Part shown: positions 8,443 through 18,400 of the stretch, piece by piece | Layout: every line of letters starts with the position of its first letter | Position numbering within the stretch: position 1 is the first letter of the stretch | Source of the DNA: JAEZBP01 sp963832725 | Lineage (GTDB): Bacteria; Myxococcota_A; Polyangia; Polyangiales; Sandaracinaceae | DNA: 64,000 nucleotides | Direction of reading: 5' to 3' | Assembly (NCBI GenBank): GCA_963832725.1 | Contig: CAWHVG010000001.1 | Location: 992,001-1,056,000, forward strand | The notes under the pieces: model-generated | Database searches by the model: none | Told to the model about the DNA's origin: nothing | What the model saw: the letters and a program-made list of their open reading frames with translations, nothing else | Translations under genes and position numbers: made by a program

Positions 8443-10014
8443 TCAGGGCATAAGCGGCTCGTTCAAGCGGCGCACGAACACGACGACGAAGAGGAGCACG
8501 CCGACGGTGCCGGGCACGAGCGTCATCAGCGCCGCGCCGAAGCCGAGCTCCCAGGTCGCCGCGACGAGCGAGAGCCCGACGAGCGTGGCGAACCCGAGCG
8601 CGAAGACCGCCGTCAGCGGCACCGGCAGCCCCCGGCGCGGCGCGTACTTCTCCAGCTCGCCGAAGTAGAAGAACGCCACCGCCAGATAGATGAGGCTGCT
8701 CAGCACGCTCCACTCGGAGAGCGCGGGCACCGCGATCAGCGCGTCGTACACGCCGTGGCCGATCACCACCGCCACGAACACGAGGACGAAGTCGGTGATC
8801 CGCTCGCGCTCGATCCACATCCGGCAGAACGCGAAGCCGACCAAGCCCGTGTCGACGACGTGCCCGAAGTTCGCGGTCAAGAAGCGCCCGGCCGCGTCGC
8901 CCCCGCCCGAGCGGGCGAAGTAGGAGACATTCTCTTCGGCCGCGAACCCGAGCCCGACACAGCCGGCGACGACCAACATCTCGAGCGGATCGCGCCGGCG
9001 GATCACGATTGGCGCCAGCGGCAGGAAGAGGAGCAGCTTGCAGAGCTCCTCGCGCAAGCCGACGCTGGCCACGAAGTAGGCCAGCCCGCCTTGCAGGCTC
9101 GCCGAGGGGTGGATGCCGATCACCCTCTCCATCCACACCATCGAGACGAGGGTCGGGATCGTGCTCAGCGCGCCGAGCACGAGCGCCACCACGCAGAGCG
9201 CGAGGCGTGAGCTGGCCAGGCTCCGCACCTCGCCCGCGTAGGCCAGGAAGATCAGCCAAATGATGCCGCTGGCGATGCCGAGCGCGGCGAAGGTGGGCGA
9301 GGTCCCGACGTACTGGGCGGGCCCGATCCAGCGGAACATCCCCCACCAGTCGAGGCGCTCCTCGGCCAGCTCGTAGCGGAAGCGCGCGTCGGCCACCCGC
9401 GCGTAGCCGGGATCCTCGAGCAGCGCGTCGAGCTTCGCCTGGTCGTCGAGCACGGCGTAGGCGCTGAGCGCGTGCCGGCGCGCGCGATCGCTGTCGTAGA
9501 GCGCGGCCTCTCGCTCGAACGCCGCGGCACGCTCCGGGATGAGCAGCGAGGTCAGCCCGAGCGCGAGGTTCGCGTAGCGGGGAGGGTGCGCCGAGGAGGC
9601 CTCCGCGCTCAGCGCCGCCACGGCCGCCTCCTCGCCGAAGCAGGCCCGAACGACGCGGCTCGCCAGCGCGCGGCGCGCCGGATCGTGGATGGACCGCTCG
9701 ATGGAAGCGAGCACGCCCTCCGGACCGCGCGCCGCCGGCTGGAGGACGATGGAGGGAAGCGCCTCGAGCAGGTCGCCGAAGTCGGTGCTCGGATCGGCCA
9801 GCCACGGATCCAGCCACGTCTCGGGATCGGGTGGCGCCTCGCCCTGACCGAGCAGATCGATCGGCTCGGGCGAGAGGGGTCGGGAGCGCCCCTCCGGCGT
9901 GCGGAGCGCGCCGATGCCGGCCGACGCGAGCGAGGCGACGACGAGGATGCCGATGGCCGTCCGCCAGAGGAACGAGCGGCTCCACAGCCGGGACGAGCGG
10001 GTCGGGCGCACCAC
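8443..10014 (-). CDS. PrsW-family intramembrane protease
   Basis: Polytopic membrane metalloprotease-like protein (523 aa). The PrsW family cleaves anti-sigma factors and belongs to the wider CPBP/Abi group. There is one membrane helix near the N-terminus, a soluble region (about 35-235) rich in short helices, then some eight hydrophobic segments. Family motifs are 'REELCKLLLFLPLAP' near residue 320, 'FAAEENVSYF' near 358, 'FGHVVDTGLVG' near 385 and 'IGHGVYDALIAVPAL' near 418. These supply the paired Glu and His residues thought to form the active site. The long soluble N-terminal insert is unusual for PrsW and might bind the substrate. No anti-sigma factor gene is next to it. Confidence 0.85.
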   Translation of the reverse strand: MVRPTRSSRLWSRSFLWRTAIGILVVASLASAGIGALRTPEGRSRPLSPEPIDLLGQGEAPPDPETWLDPWLADPSTDFGDLLEALPSIVLQPAARGPEGVLASIERSIHDPARRALASRVVRACFGEEAAVAALSAEASSAHPPRYANLALGLTSLLIPERAAAFEREAALYDSDRARRHALSAYAVLDDQAKLDALLEDPGYARVADARFRYELAEERLDWWGMFRWIGPAQYVGTSPTFAALGIASGIIWLIFLAYAGEVRSLASSRLALCVVALVLGALSTIPTLVSMVWMERVIGIHPSASLQGGLAYFVASVGLREELCKLLLFLPLAPIVIRRRDPLEMLVVAGCVGLGFAAEENVSYFARSGGGDAAGRFLTANFGHVVDTGLVGFAFCRMWIERERITDFVLVFVAVVIGHGVYDALIAVPALSEWSVLSSLIYLAVAFFYFGELEKYAPRRGLPVPLTAVFALGFATLVGLSLVAATWELGFGAALMTLVPGTVGVLLFVVVFVRRLNEPLMP

Positions 10015-10070
10015 GGCGCGCAGGGTAACGGCCCGCGCCGCACCCAGGCGGCAAAACGACGGCGCAGGGG

Positions 10071-10124
10071 GATATGTTGATCAGCGATCAACAATGATCA
10101 ACATTGACCAGCTATCAACATATC
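10071..10124. promoter_or_regulatory. Nested inverted repeats with TTGATC boxes upstream of prsW-like gene
   Basis: An 11-bp perfect inverted repeat (gatatgttgat at 10071-10081, atcaacatatc at 10114-10124) encloses two more TTGATC/GATCAA pairs, all AT-rich. It lies 57-110 bp upstream of the PrsW start and downstream of the GH31 gene. A multi-site operator or a cruciform-forming element both fit. There is no U-tract, so it is not a standard terminator. Confidence 0.5.
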
Positions 10125-12270
10125 GTGACCGACACCGCCACACCAGCGCCGCCACACCAGCGCCGCCACACCAGCGCCGCCACACCAGCGCCGCGTATTC
10201 GATCGCGCGCAGGTCGGTCCGGTCCGCGTCGCGCGAGAAGACCGGCGGCGAGCCGATCGGGGCGTCGATCTCGATCCTCTGCCCGCCCTCGTGGGAGTCG
10301 CCCGTCCACACCGAGAACCACGTCGCGCCCGCCGGCAGATAGACCTGTCGGCTCGTCGCCCCCTCCGTGGTCACCGGCGCCACCAAGAGATCGCTTCCCA
10401 GCATGTACTCGTCGGAGATCGGCCACGTGGCGCGATCCTCCGGGAACTCCAGCATCAGGTGGCGGACCATGGGCGCGCCGGTCCTCTGCGCTTCTTCGGC
10501 GATCGCGACGAGATCGTCGTGCAGCGCCTGGTGCACCCGGGCGAAGCGCCGGAAGTGCGCCGTGGTCTCGGGATCGGAGTCCCAGTTGTGGTTGAGGTCG
10601 CGCATGTTCCCTTCGTGGGTGCGCATGATGGGCGTGAACGCGCCGAGCTCGGTCCAGCGCATGTAGAGCTCCTGCGTGCTGGGCCCGCCGCTGAAGCCGG
10701 CGATGTCGTGCGTGACGTAGAGCTCGCCGGCCAGGCCGAGGTTGATCAGCGCCGGCACCACCGTCGGCAGCCCGTCGGTCGGCGACCACGTCGCCTCCTG
10801 ATCGCCGGCCCAGTGGATCATCGAGTGGCGCTGCACGCCGGTCCACCCGGAGCGCGCGAAGAGCACCCAGTCGCCGTCCGGCCGCGCCTCGTCCATCGCC
10901 TCGCGGTTCACCCGGTGCCAATCGATCGGGAAGCGGTCGTGGTAGCCGAGCGGATCGGAGCCGTCCTGCATCACGGCGTCGAGCGGGTTCCACTCGCCGA
11001 AGTCCGCCATCCAGCCGTCGATGCCGAGATCGGTGACCATCGCCTCCAGCGCCGCGCGCACGTAGGCCGCGCTCTCGGGGTTGGTGAAGTCGGGATGCGA
11101 GGACTGCCCGTTCGGCGCGGGGAAGACGTAGGCGTCGCCCGCCTGGTCGTGGATCAGGAGCCCGCGGGCCTGCATCTCCGGGAAGTGATCGTCCAGGTTC
11201 GAATCCACGAAGGGGTTCGCGTAGGCGAGGAAGCGATAGCCGCGCGCGTGGAGGTCCGCGATCATCCCCGCCAGATCCGGGTAGAGCGTCTCGTCGGCCC
11301 GCCAGCGGTACTGCACGCCCTGCCCGCCGCCGATGTTCATGCGCGCGCCGGTCCAATCCTGCGACCAGATGGCGGTCACCGGGATGTCCGCCGCCTCGAG
11401 CGCGGTCACATCGGCCAGCACCGCGTCGCGGCCGCCCTGCGCGCTGATCCAGGTGCCCCACGCCCAATCGGGCGGCATGGCCGGCCGTCCGACCTCCTGG
11501 CCGAGCTGCTTCACCACGTCGAGCGGCGTGGGCCCATGGTAGACGGCCATCTCGATCGGCGCGCCGTCGATCACCTCCAGCCGCGCCACGCTCGAGTCGC
11601 TCGCGCAGAGGTCCACGTCGACGCGATGGTCGGTCCGGAGCAGCACGCCGAAGCCGCGTCCGTCCAGGTAATAGGGCATCGGGTAGTAGGTGGTGTGCGC
11701 GTCGCCGGTGAAGCTGCGCGCGCTTCCGTCGCGGCCGATGCCCTGCTCGCTGACGATGAGCGAGAAGGCCTCGCCGCGCTGGTCCGTGGCCTCGTACTGC
11801 TCGCCGAAGCCGTGAAAGCTCCCGTCGTCGTCGCAGCGAGCCGGCACCGCGATGGAGTCCGCGCCGAGCTCGTTCAGCTGAAAGCGGAGGGTGGTGGTGC
11901 TCGCCTGCGCGTCGGGCTGGACGGACAGCACGGCCGTCGCGTCGGTATCCGAGGAGCCGTAGTCCACCAGCACGGCGCCGTTCTCCTCGCGCGTGCCGAG
12001 GTAGCGATCGAACGCGAAGACCTCTTCTCCGGTGCGGCGGAAGGAGTAGATGCCGAGGGGACCGCTGGCCCGCTCGGTGAACGTGCGGGCGGTGAAGGGG
12101 CTCCCCTCGGGCATCGCCCAGAGCGGGCGCGCGCCGTCGAAGAGCGAGACGGCGCCGGTGTCGGAGACGACGACGCGGGTCCCGTCGGCGAGGGTCACGT
12201 CGGCGCCCGGCGGAGGCGATTGGCAGCCGAGCGCGAGGAGCAGGATTGGAACGAGCGCGAGCGGTCTCAC
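10081..12270 (-). CDS. GH31 alpha-glycosidase lipoprotein, sulfoquinovosidase-like
   Basis: A 729-aa glycoside hydrolase family 31 enzyme carried on a lipid anchor: from GTG at 12270 the start has a hydrophobic segment and the lipobox 'LALGC'. The N-terminal beta domain is followed by the (beta/alpha)8 barrel. The nucleophile Asp sits in 'DGWMADFGEWNPLD' (about 422) and the acid/base Asp in 'HWAGDQEATW' (about 490). 'ELGAFTPIMRTHEGN' and 'GSDLLVAPV' follow. The 'WMADFGE' form and the downstream order resemble YihQ, which releases sulfoquinovose from plant sulfolipid glycosides. Other GH31 alpha-glucosidases differ here, but the sulfonate-binding residues were not verified. It would act outside the cytoplasm. 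The C-terminus is blurred by a 14-bp repeat. Confidence 0.82.
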   Translation of the reverse strand: MRPLALVPILLLALGCQSPPPGADVTLADGTRVVVSDTGAVSLFDGARPLWAMPEGSPFTARTFTERASGPLGIYSFRRTGEEVFAFDRYLGTREENGAVLVDYGSSDTDATAVLSVQPDAQASTTTLRFQLNELGADSIAVPARCDDDGSFHGFGEQYEATDQRGEAFSLIVSEQGIGRDGSARSFTGDAHTTYYPMPYYLDGRGFGVLLRTDHRVDVDLCASDSSVARLEVIDGAPIEMAVYHGPTPLDVVKQLGQEVGRPAMPPDWAWGTWISAQGGRDAVLADVTALEAADIPVTAIWSQDWTGARMNIGGGQGVQYRWRADETLYPDLAGMIADLHARGYRFLAYANPFVDSNLDDHFPEMQARGLLIHDQAGDAYVFPAPNGQSSHPDFTNPESAAYVRAALEAMVTDLGIDGWMADFGEWNPLDAVMQDGSDPLGYHDRFPIDWHRVNREAMDEARPDGDWVLFARSGWTGVQRHSMIHWAGDQEATWSPTDGLPTVVPALINLGLAGELYVTHDIAGFSGGPSTQELYMRWTELGAFTPIMRTHEGNMRDLNHNWDSDPETTAHFRRFARVHQALHDDLVAIAEEAQRTGAPMVRHLMLEFPEDRATWPISDEYMLGSDLLVAPVTTEGATSRQVYLPAGATWFSVWTGDSHEGGQRIEIDAPIGSPPVFSRDADRTDLRAIEYAALVWRRWCGGAGVAALVWRCRSRYVDSWSMLIIVDR
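10136..10191. repeat. Four tandem 14-bp copies at the GH31 gene 3' end
   Basis: The unit cgccacaccagcgc is repeated four times without a gap. Fourteen is not a multiple of three, so each copy shifts the GH31 frame. The last 20 or so residues of that frame (Trp/Arg/Gly-rich) therefore look artefactual, and the original stop is unclear. Confidence 0.9.
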
Positions 12271-12390
12271 GCCGTTCTGGATACCACAGCCGATGACTTC
12301 CGGTGTGCCGCGGCGGGCCACGCCGGGCCTCGGTGACCTCGCGTGTCGGACGCGATCACTCCCCGACCGCCGGCGCAGGACCTCGGCGGC

Positions 12391-13496
12391 TCAGCGCGTC
12401 GCGCTCGAGGACGGGACCCGCTGCCGGAAGCGCGTCCAGTCGTCGCCCAGGTGCGCCAGCGCCGCGTCGCGCACCTCTCGGACATCGCCGGCCCCGGCGC
12501 CGGCCGCCAGCGCGTCGTCCGCGCAGAGGAGCGCGGGGATGAAGCGCCCTTGCTCGCGGAAGCAGCGCGCCAAGAGAGGCAGCACGTCTTTTCGCGCGGC
12601 GCCGAGCCCGAGCGCGCGGCGCAAGAGACCGATGGCCTCGCCGTAGCGCGCTTCCGCCACCATCGCGGCGCCGAGCCGGCGGAAGAGCACCGCCGACACC
12701 GCCATCTGCTCCTGCCCCCACTGGATGGCGAGGCGGAGGACCTCCTGCGCCCACTCGTGCCGCCCGAGCTCCACGTAAGCGGAGCCGAGCATGCCGAGCG
12801 CGTCGGCCAAGGTCGCCCGCACGTCCGGCGCGAGCGTCTGCCCCTCCGCCGTGCGCAGCAGGAGCGAGAGCGGCCCCGGCCAAGCGCCCAGGATGTCGGC
12901 CACCTTCGCCGCGTCGCCCTCGGCCTGGGCCTGCTTCGCCTGCGGCACCAGGTTGAGGTCGATTGAGAAGGGCGACGAGGGGCTGCGATGCCGCTCCGCC
13001 TCCGCCTGGACCCGATCGCGCACCTCGGCGCGCAGGTCCTCGAGCGAGAGCTCGACCGCCTCGCCCTCCACCGTGACGCTGAGGAAGGATCGTCGTCCTC
13101 GATCCGCAGCTCCTCGAGCCCGATGTCGAAGAGCGGCGCGAGGAGCACGTAGCGGAAGCCGATGAAGGACTGCAGCGCCTCCGAGTCGTGTGCGCCGCTC
13201 GGCGGGTCGCGCGGCGGCTCCTCGTCCGTGAGGAGGGCGTCGGCGAGGCGGCTACGGAACTCGTCGAGCGGCAGACGCTGGGCGCCGCCCCCCTCGCCCA
13301 GCTCGAACTCGACGATCGACGAGCCCGGGTTGCGCGGATCGACCGTGAGCGCGGTGATGCGAACGCCGGCGATCACGGCGAAGGCGACGAAGCGCGTGCC
13401 GACGACCTCACAGAGTTGGGCGAAGCCTTCGGAGCCCTGCGCCAGCTGCTCGAGCCACCCGTCGGCGCGAGCTTTCATGAGTGAATACGTCGGCAT
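12391..13496 (-). CDS. Unknown TPR-like cytoplasmic protein, one frame break
   Basis: Not recognised. From ATG 13496 the frame reads 'MPTYSLMKARADGWLEQL' and an alpha/beta domain ('GTRFVAFAVIAGVRITALTV') to 'LEELRIEDDD'. It then continues in another frame from about 13085 with 'VTVEGEAVELSLEDLRAEV'. The C-terminal 190 residues are TPR-like helices ('SAYVELGRHEWAQEVLRLA', 'RYGEAIGLLRRALGLG') ending at a TGA at 12391. The combined length is about 368 residues. The one-base break near 13085 is flanked by sense-looking sequence on both sides. It follows the epimerase gene in the same direction, but there is no functional link. Confidence 0.6.
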
Positions 13497-13534
13497 GGAA
13501 GAGCGGGCATGGTGGTCACGCCCGATGGTCGAGG

Positions 13535-14491
13535 TCAAGGACGGCGCTGTCGATACCAGTCGATGGTGCGCTCCAGCCCGTCCTCCAGATCGACCCCTGC
13601 GCGGAACCCGAGGAGGCGCTCGGCCTTCTTCACGTCCGGGATGCGGAGCTCCACGTCCGGGAAGTCCCACTCCTTGAAGTGGAGCTCGCTCGCGCTCCCG
13701 GCCAGCCGCGTCACCAGGCGCGCGAGTTGGTAGATGGTGATGGTGCTGCGCGGGTTGCCGATGTTGAACGACTCGCCGACGGCCTCGTCGCGCGTCAGGC
13801 AGAGGAGGATGCCCTCGACGATGTCGTCGATGTAGCACCACGACCGGATCTGATCGCCCTCGTTGTGGATGACGATCGGCTCGTCGCCGAGCGCCCGCAC
13901 CACGAACGCGTGGACGGCACCTTCGCCGACCTGACCGGGCCCGTAGATGTTGAAAGGGCGGATGGAGCAGGTCGGCAGGCCGTACTGCTTCCAGTAGTTG
14001 TGGGCCAGGTGCTCGGTGGCGAGCTTGCTGACGGCGTAGGTCCAGCGCGCCTCGCCGACGGCGCCCAGGCTGGTCACATCGGCCTCGCGGACGCGGAACG
14101 CGTAGCTGCCGAAGACCTCGCTCGTCGAGAAGTCCACCACCCGCTTGACGCCGCCTTCGGCCTGCGACGCTCGGAGCACGTTCATGGTGCCCTCGATCGA
14201 GACCTCCATCGTGGTCACCGGGTGCTTCATCACCGTGTCCACGCCGGCGATGGAGGCCATGTGCACCACGTAGTCCACCCCGCGACAGGCCTCGCGGACG
14301 ACCTCGGCGTCGCGCACGTCACCGACCACGAGCTCGAGGTTCTCGTGATCGCCGAGCCCGGCCGCGCCCAGCGCGTTGCGGCGCAGGTTGTCGAGCACGC
14401 GGATGCGGTTGTGAGGGAGGAGCCGCCGGCAGAGCGCGGTGCCGATGAAACCGGCGCCGCCGGTGAGGAGCAGATGTGCGTCGCGGAGCAT
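13535..14491 (-). CDS. NAD-dependent nucleotide-sugar epimerase/dehydratase
   Basis: Extended short-chain dehydrogenase of 318 aa. The NAD-binding 'TGGAGFIG' is at residues 10-17, the catalytic Ser/Thr region is 'DFSTSEVFGSY', the 'YAVSK' motif is near 170, and 'RPFNIYGPGQ' marks the substrate domain. 'RSWCYIDDIVEGI' and 'ESFNIGNP' complete the family pattern. It resembles UDP-glucuronate decarboxylases and UDP-glucose 4-epimerases. I cannot separate these, so the sugar product (for surface polysaccharide or glycan) is open. The ATG at 14491 is placed just before 'DAHLLLTGGAG'. It is divergent from pspA. Confidence 0.85.
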   Translation of the reverse strand: MLRDAHLLLTGGAGFIGTALCRRLLPHNRIRVLDNLRRNALGAAGLGDHENLELVVGDVRDAEVVREACRGVDYVVHMASIAGVDTVMKHPVTTMEVSIEGTMNVLRASQAEGGVKRVVDFSTSEVFGSYAFRVREADVTSLGAVGEARWTYAVSKLATEHLAHNYWKQYGLPTCSIRPFNIYGPGQVGEGAVHAFVVRALGDEPIVIHNEGDQIRSWCYIDDIVEGILLCLTRDEAVGESFNIGNPRSTITIYQLARLVTRLAGSASELHFKEWDFPDVELRIPDVKKAERLLGFRAGVDLEDGLERTIDWYRQRRP

Positions 14492-14630
14492 GGGAAGGCA
14501 GGCATGCGATGCCGGCGCCCCCGAGGCAAATGGGAAGCAGCGGGGGGGCGCGGGCGTTGGGGCGCCGGAGCTTCTACGTTGAGGACGAAGCGACCGCGCC
14601 TTTACAAGAGGCGCGCTGTCGTGGAAGGCT

Positions 14631-14646
14631 CGGCACGACCGTCGCG
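14631..14646 (+). promoter_or_regulatory. Candidate sigma-54 promoter of pspA
   Basis: cGGCACGaccgtcGCg has GG and GC exactly 10 bp apart (14632-14633 and 14644-14645) and six of seven bases of the -24 consensus TGGCACG. The -12 part is weaker. It lies about 40 bp before the pspA ATG, and pspA is sigma-54-driven in enterobacteria. No PspF activator gene is in the window. Confidence 0.4.
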
Positions 14647-14684
14647 GTGGCGGTCTTTGCGCGCTCGCTCCGGGGGCAGCATCC

Positions 14685-15356
14685 ATGGGAATTTTCAGTC
14701 GATTCAACCGGGTCCTCAAGTCCAACCTCAACTCGATGCTGGACAAGGCGGAGGACCCCGCGAAGCTGATCGACCAGACCATCACGGAGATGGAGAGCGA
14801 GCTGAAGAACGCGCGCAAAGAGCTCGTTCAGACGCTCGGCTCGGCCAAGCGCCTCGACAAGAAGCGGCTGGAGCTCGAGGACGAGGTCGACAAGTGGGAG
14901 GACAAGGCGGTCCTCGCGCTCAAGGCCGGCGACGACGAGCTCGCCCGTGAAGCGCTCAAGATGAAGATGCGTGCGGTCAAGCAGGCCGAGGCCGCCGCGA
15001 GGCAGGCCGCGGACCAGGACAAGGCCGCCCGCCAGATGCAGGACACGCTCGGGGAGATTGAGGAGAAGCTCGAGGACCTCAAGGCGCGCAAGTCCACCTT
15101 GGCCGCGAAGGTGCGGCGGGCGCGCGAGGAGCCGGACGAGCTCGGCGGCGGGTCCGGCGGCGGCGGCGCGCTCGGCGATTTGCAGCGCTTGACCGGCCGC
15201 ATCGACCAGCTCGAGGCCGAGGTCGAAGCGCACGACGTGATCGACGACGCCGAGACGCGCGACGTGGAAGCGCGCTTCCGGGCGCTGGAGAAGCGCGCGG
15301 GCACGTCGAAGGTCGACGACGAGCTCGAGGCCCTGAAGCGCCGCCTCGAGGACTGA
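14685..15356 (+). CDS. pspA: PspA/IM30 membrane-stress protein
   Basis: ESCRT-III-like coiled-coil protein that binds and protects the inner membrane under stress. The 223-aa protein begins with the amphipathic helix 'MGIFSRFNRVLKSNLNSML' and the conserved 'DKAEDPAKLIDQTI'. Long charged helices follow to residue 150. A glycine-rich loop at about 154-162 separates the last helices ('LQRLTGRIDQLEAEVEAHD'). The start and the near absence of gaps relative to the family make this secure. A candidate sigma-54 promoter lies about 40 bp upstream. The large multidomain gene begins 61 bp downstream and may share the transcript. Confidence 0.93.
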   Translation: MGIFSRFNRVLKSNLNSMLDKAEDPAKLIDQTITEMESELKNARKELVQTLGSAKRLDKKRLELEDEVDKWEDKAVLALKAGDDELAREALKMKMRAVKQAEAAARQAADQDKAARQMQDTLGEIEEKLEDLKARKSTLAAKVRRAREEPDELGGGSGGGGALGDLQRLTGRIDQLEAEVEAHDVIDDAETRDVEARFRALEKRAGTSKVDDELEALKRRLED

Positions 15357-15417
15357 TGCGCCGCCCCGCCGGAGGTCGCGGCCACCACGAGGTCCCCGGG
15401 CGAGGCGGGGACGCGCG

Positions 15418-18400
15418 GTGACCGAGCGGCTGATCCTCTGGCATCGGTGGTTCCCTCCCAAGCAGGAGGACTCGCGTCATCGCGCGCAGATCGCGGCCTG
15501 GCAGCGATCGGTGTCCGCGCGCTTCGTCGTCGCGGGAGGCGACGTGCTCGGCACGATCGGCGGATCCGTGGCGGCCGCGTTCGACCCCGCCGAGCTGATG
15601 GACGTGGTCGAGGTGGCGCTCGATCTCCTCGACGAGGCGGACGACGCGAAGATGGCGGTCGGCTTCGGCGCCGCGCTCGGCGAGATCGAGGAGCACGAGG
15701 GCGCGTGCGTGGGCGAGGCCGTCGAACGCGCGCAGCTCCTCGCCAACCGCGCCCGCGGCGGCGAGCTGATCGTCGACCCGAAGACCCGCGCCGCCGCGGC
15801 CGCCGATCTGCTCTTCGGGCGCCGGGTGGCCGCCGGCGGCAACAGCGTGGACCGGGTTCACACGCGACGGACGGCGAGCGCCGAGGGCATCGGAGAGCTG
15901 AGCTCCCCCGTGCTCCCGCCGGTGATCGACGCGCTGCGGAGCCAGATCGAGCGCGCACTTCAGGAGAAGACCACCCGCACCTTCGTCCTGCGGGGACCGG
16001 TGGGCGCGGGGGCGACGGAGCTCGTGTCGGCGCTGGATCGCGCGCTCTCGCCCGGCCGCGTGCTGCGGATCGGCGCGTCGCCCGGCGGCGTGGTGCCGCT
16101 GGCGAGCTTGCGGCTGGCGCTGACCCGGCGGGTGGGGACGCCCGCGCAGGTGGAAAAGGCCCTCGGTCCGAGCGCCGGGCCTCTCTTGGCGCGGGTCGCG
16201 GCGGGCGAGCTGATCGCGCCGAGCCTCCTGGCGCCCGCGCTGGCGGAGCTGGTGCGGCAATCGGGCGAGCGTCCCTGGGTGGTGCTCAGCCCCTTGAGCC
16301 TGGTGGACGGCGCGACGCTGGCGGCGCTCTTGGAGGCGCGGGCGAGCGGCGCCGACTTCGTGCTCTTCGCGCGCTTCCCGCTGGAGAGCCCGCTGCCGAG
16401 GCCGCTGGTGGACCTGGACGAGCCGGTGGTCGAGCACACGCTGCCGCCGCTCAAGACGGCCGACGCCCGCGTCGTGGCCGAGGCCATCCTGGGCGACGCC
16501 ACCGGCGACGACGTGGCGCGGCGCGTGGCGGTGCTCGGCGGCGACACCGTGCTCGGCGTGGTGGAGGCCGCGCGTACCCTGATCGCCACCGGCGATCTGG
16601 TACACGACGGCGAGCGCTTCGTCTGGCGGCGCGAGCCCCGGCACGGCGCGCACGCGATCGGCACCGAGGAGCTCTTGACGGAGCGACTGGAGCTGCTGGC
16701 CGACGACGCGCGCCGGCTGCTCGAGGCGCTCTGCGTGATCCCGGACGGGAGCCCGCGGGAGCTCTTGGGCGAGGTGGCCGCGCTCGACGGAGTCGACGCG
16801 CGAGCGTTCGAGCGGGGGCTGAGCGCGCTCGCGCGCGAAGCGCTGGCGACGGGCGAGCGTTACCCCCGACCGGCGTCGAGCCTGCTGCGCTGGCGGATGC
16901 TGAACCTGATCCCGCCGGCGCGCTTCACGGAGCTGCACCGCTTCGTGAGCGAGGTCCTGCGGCGGCGGGAGGCGACCGAACCGCCGCTCCGTGCGGAGCT
17001 CGGCTACTACCTGCTGGAGGGCGGCCTCGACGCGGAGGCCCGCCCGGAGCTGAGCGCCGCGGTGGAGGCGCTGGTGAGCACCGGCTACGAGCGCGCCGCG
17101 CGGCAGCTCTCGGGATGGCTCGGCCAGCGGGACGACACGCTCGCGCAGGACGCGAACAGCGGAGCGCGGGCGACCCCTCCGCCGCCGCGCGGCGAGTTCA
17201 GTGACGAGCCGCCGCCCTCGAGCGAGCACTTCCTGGGCGAGCTCCTCGACGACGCGAGCGAGGAGCGAATGCAAAGGGTGCCGCCGCCTCGCGGGCCGGT
17301 ACCGCGAGCCGGCGCCGCCACCGATGCCAAGCCCCCGGCCACCGGTGCAAACCCCGCCGCGACTACTGAAAAGCCCCCGGCGACTGCTGAAAACCCCGCC
17401 GCGACTGCTGAAAAGCCTGCGGCATCCGCTGAAAAGCCCGCCGCGACCGGTGCAAAGCCCGCCGCGACCGGTGCAAAGCCCCCGGCGATCGGTGCAAAGC
17501 CCGCCGCGACCGGTGCAAAGCCCCCGGCGATCGGTGCAAAGCCCCCGGCGATCGGTGCAAAGCCCCCGGCGATCGGTGCAAAGCCTCCGGCGATCGGTGC
17601 AAAGCCTCCGGCGATCGGTGCAAAGCCCGCCGCGATCGGTGCAAAGCCCCCGGCGATCGGTGCAGAGCCCCCGCCGATCGGTGCAAAGCCCCCGGCGATC
17701 GGTGCAAAGCCCGCCGCGATCGGTGCAAAGCCCGCCGCGATCGGTGCAAAGCCCCCGGCGATCGGTGCAAAGCCCCCGGCGATCGGTGCAAAGCCTCCGG
17801 CGATCGGTGCAAAGCCTCCGGCGATCGGTGCAAAGCCCGCCGCGATCGGTGCAAAGCCTCCGGCGATCGGTGCAGAGCCCGCCGCGATCGGTGCAAAGCC
17901 TCCGGCGATCGGTGCAAAGCCTCCGGCGATCGGTGCAAAGCCTCCGGCGATCGGTGCAGAGCCCCCGGCGATCGGTGCAGAGCCCCCGGCGATCGGTGCA
18001 AAGCCCCCGGCGACCGGTGCAAAGCCGCTGGCGACCGGCACACAGCCGCCCGAGGTCCGCGGGCGGGCCGGCGGCACCGGCGCGCGGCTGCGCGACCCTT
18101 CGAACACGGGGCCTGCGGAGGCCGTGACCGCGTCTCCGCCGGCGAGCGCACGGCCGCTGCCCGAGACCGCGCCGGCGACGGCGACCTCGTCCTCGTCGGC
18201 GACCTCGTCCTCGCCGGCCAGCGCGCCCAGGGCGGCCAACGCGCGGCCGCCGAGTGGCGGCGCGGCGCACGACACCGAGCCGCCGCCCCCCCGAGCGGGC
18301 TCACCCCTTCGGGCGTGGCCGCGCTCGACGACGCGCTCGACGATCTCGCTCTCGGGCCCGGACGAGGCCACGCTCCTCGGCGCCGAGGTGGACGCGCTGC

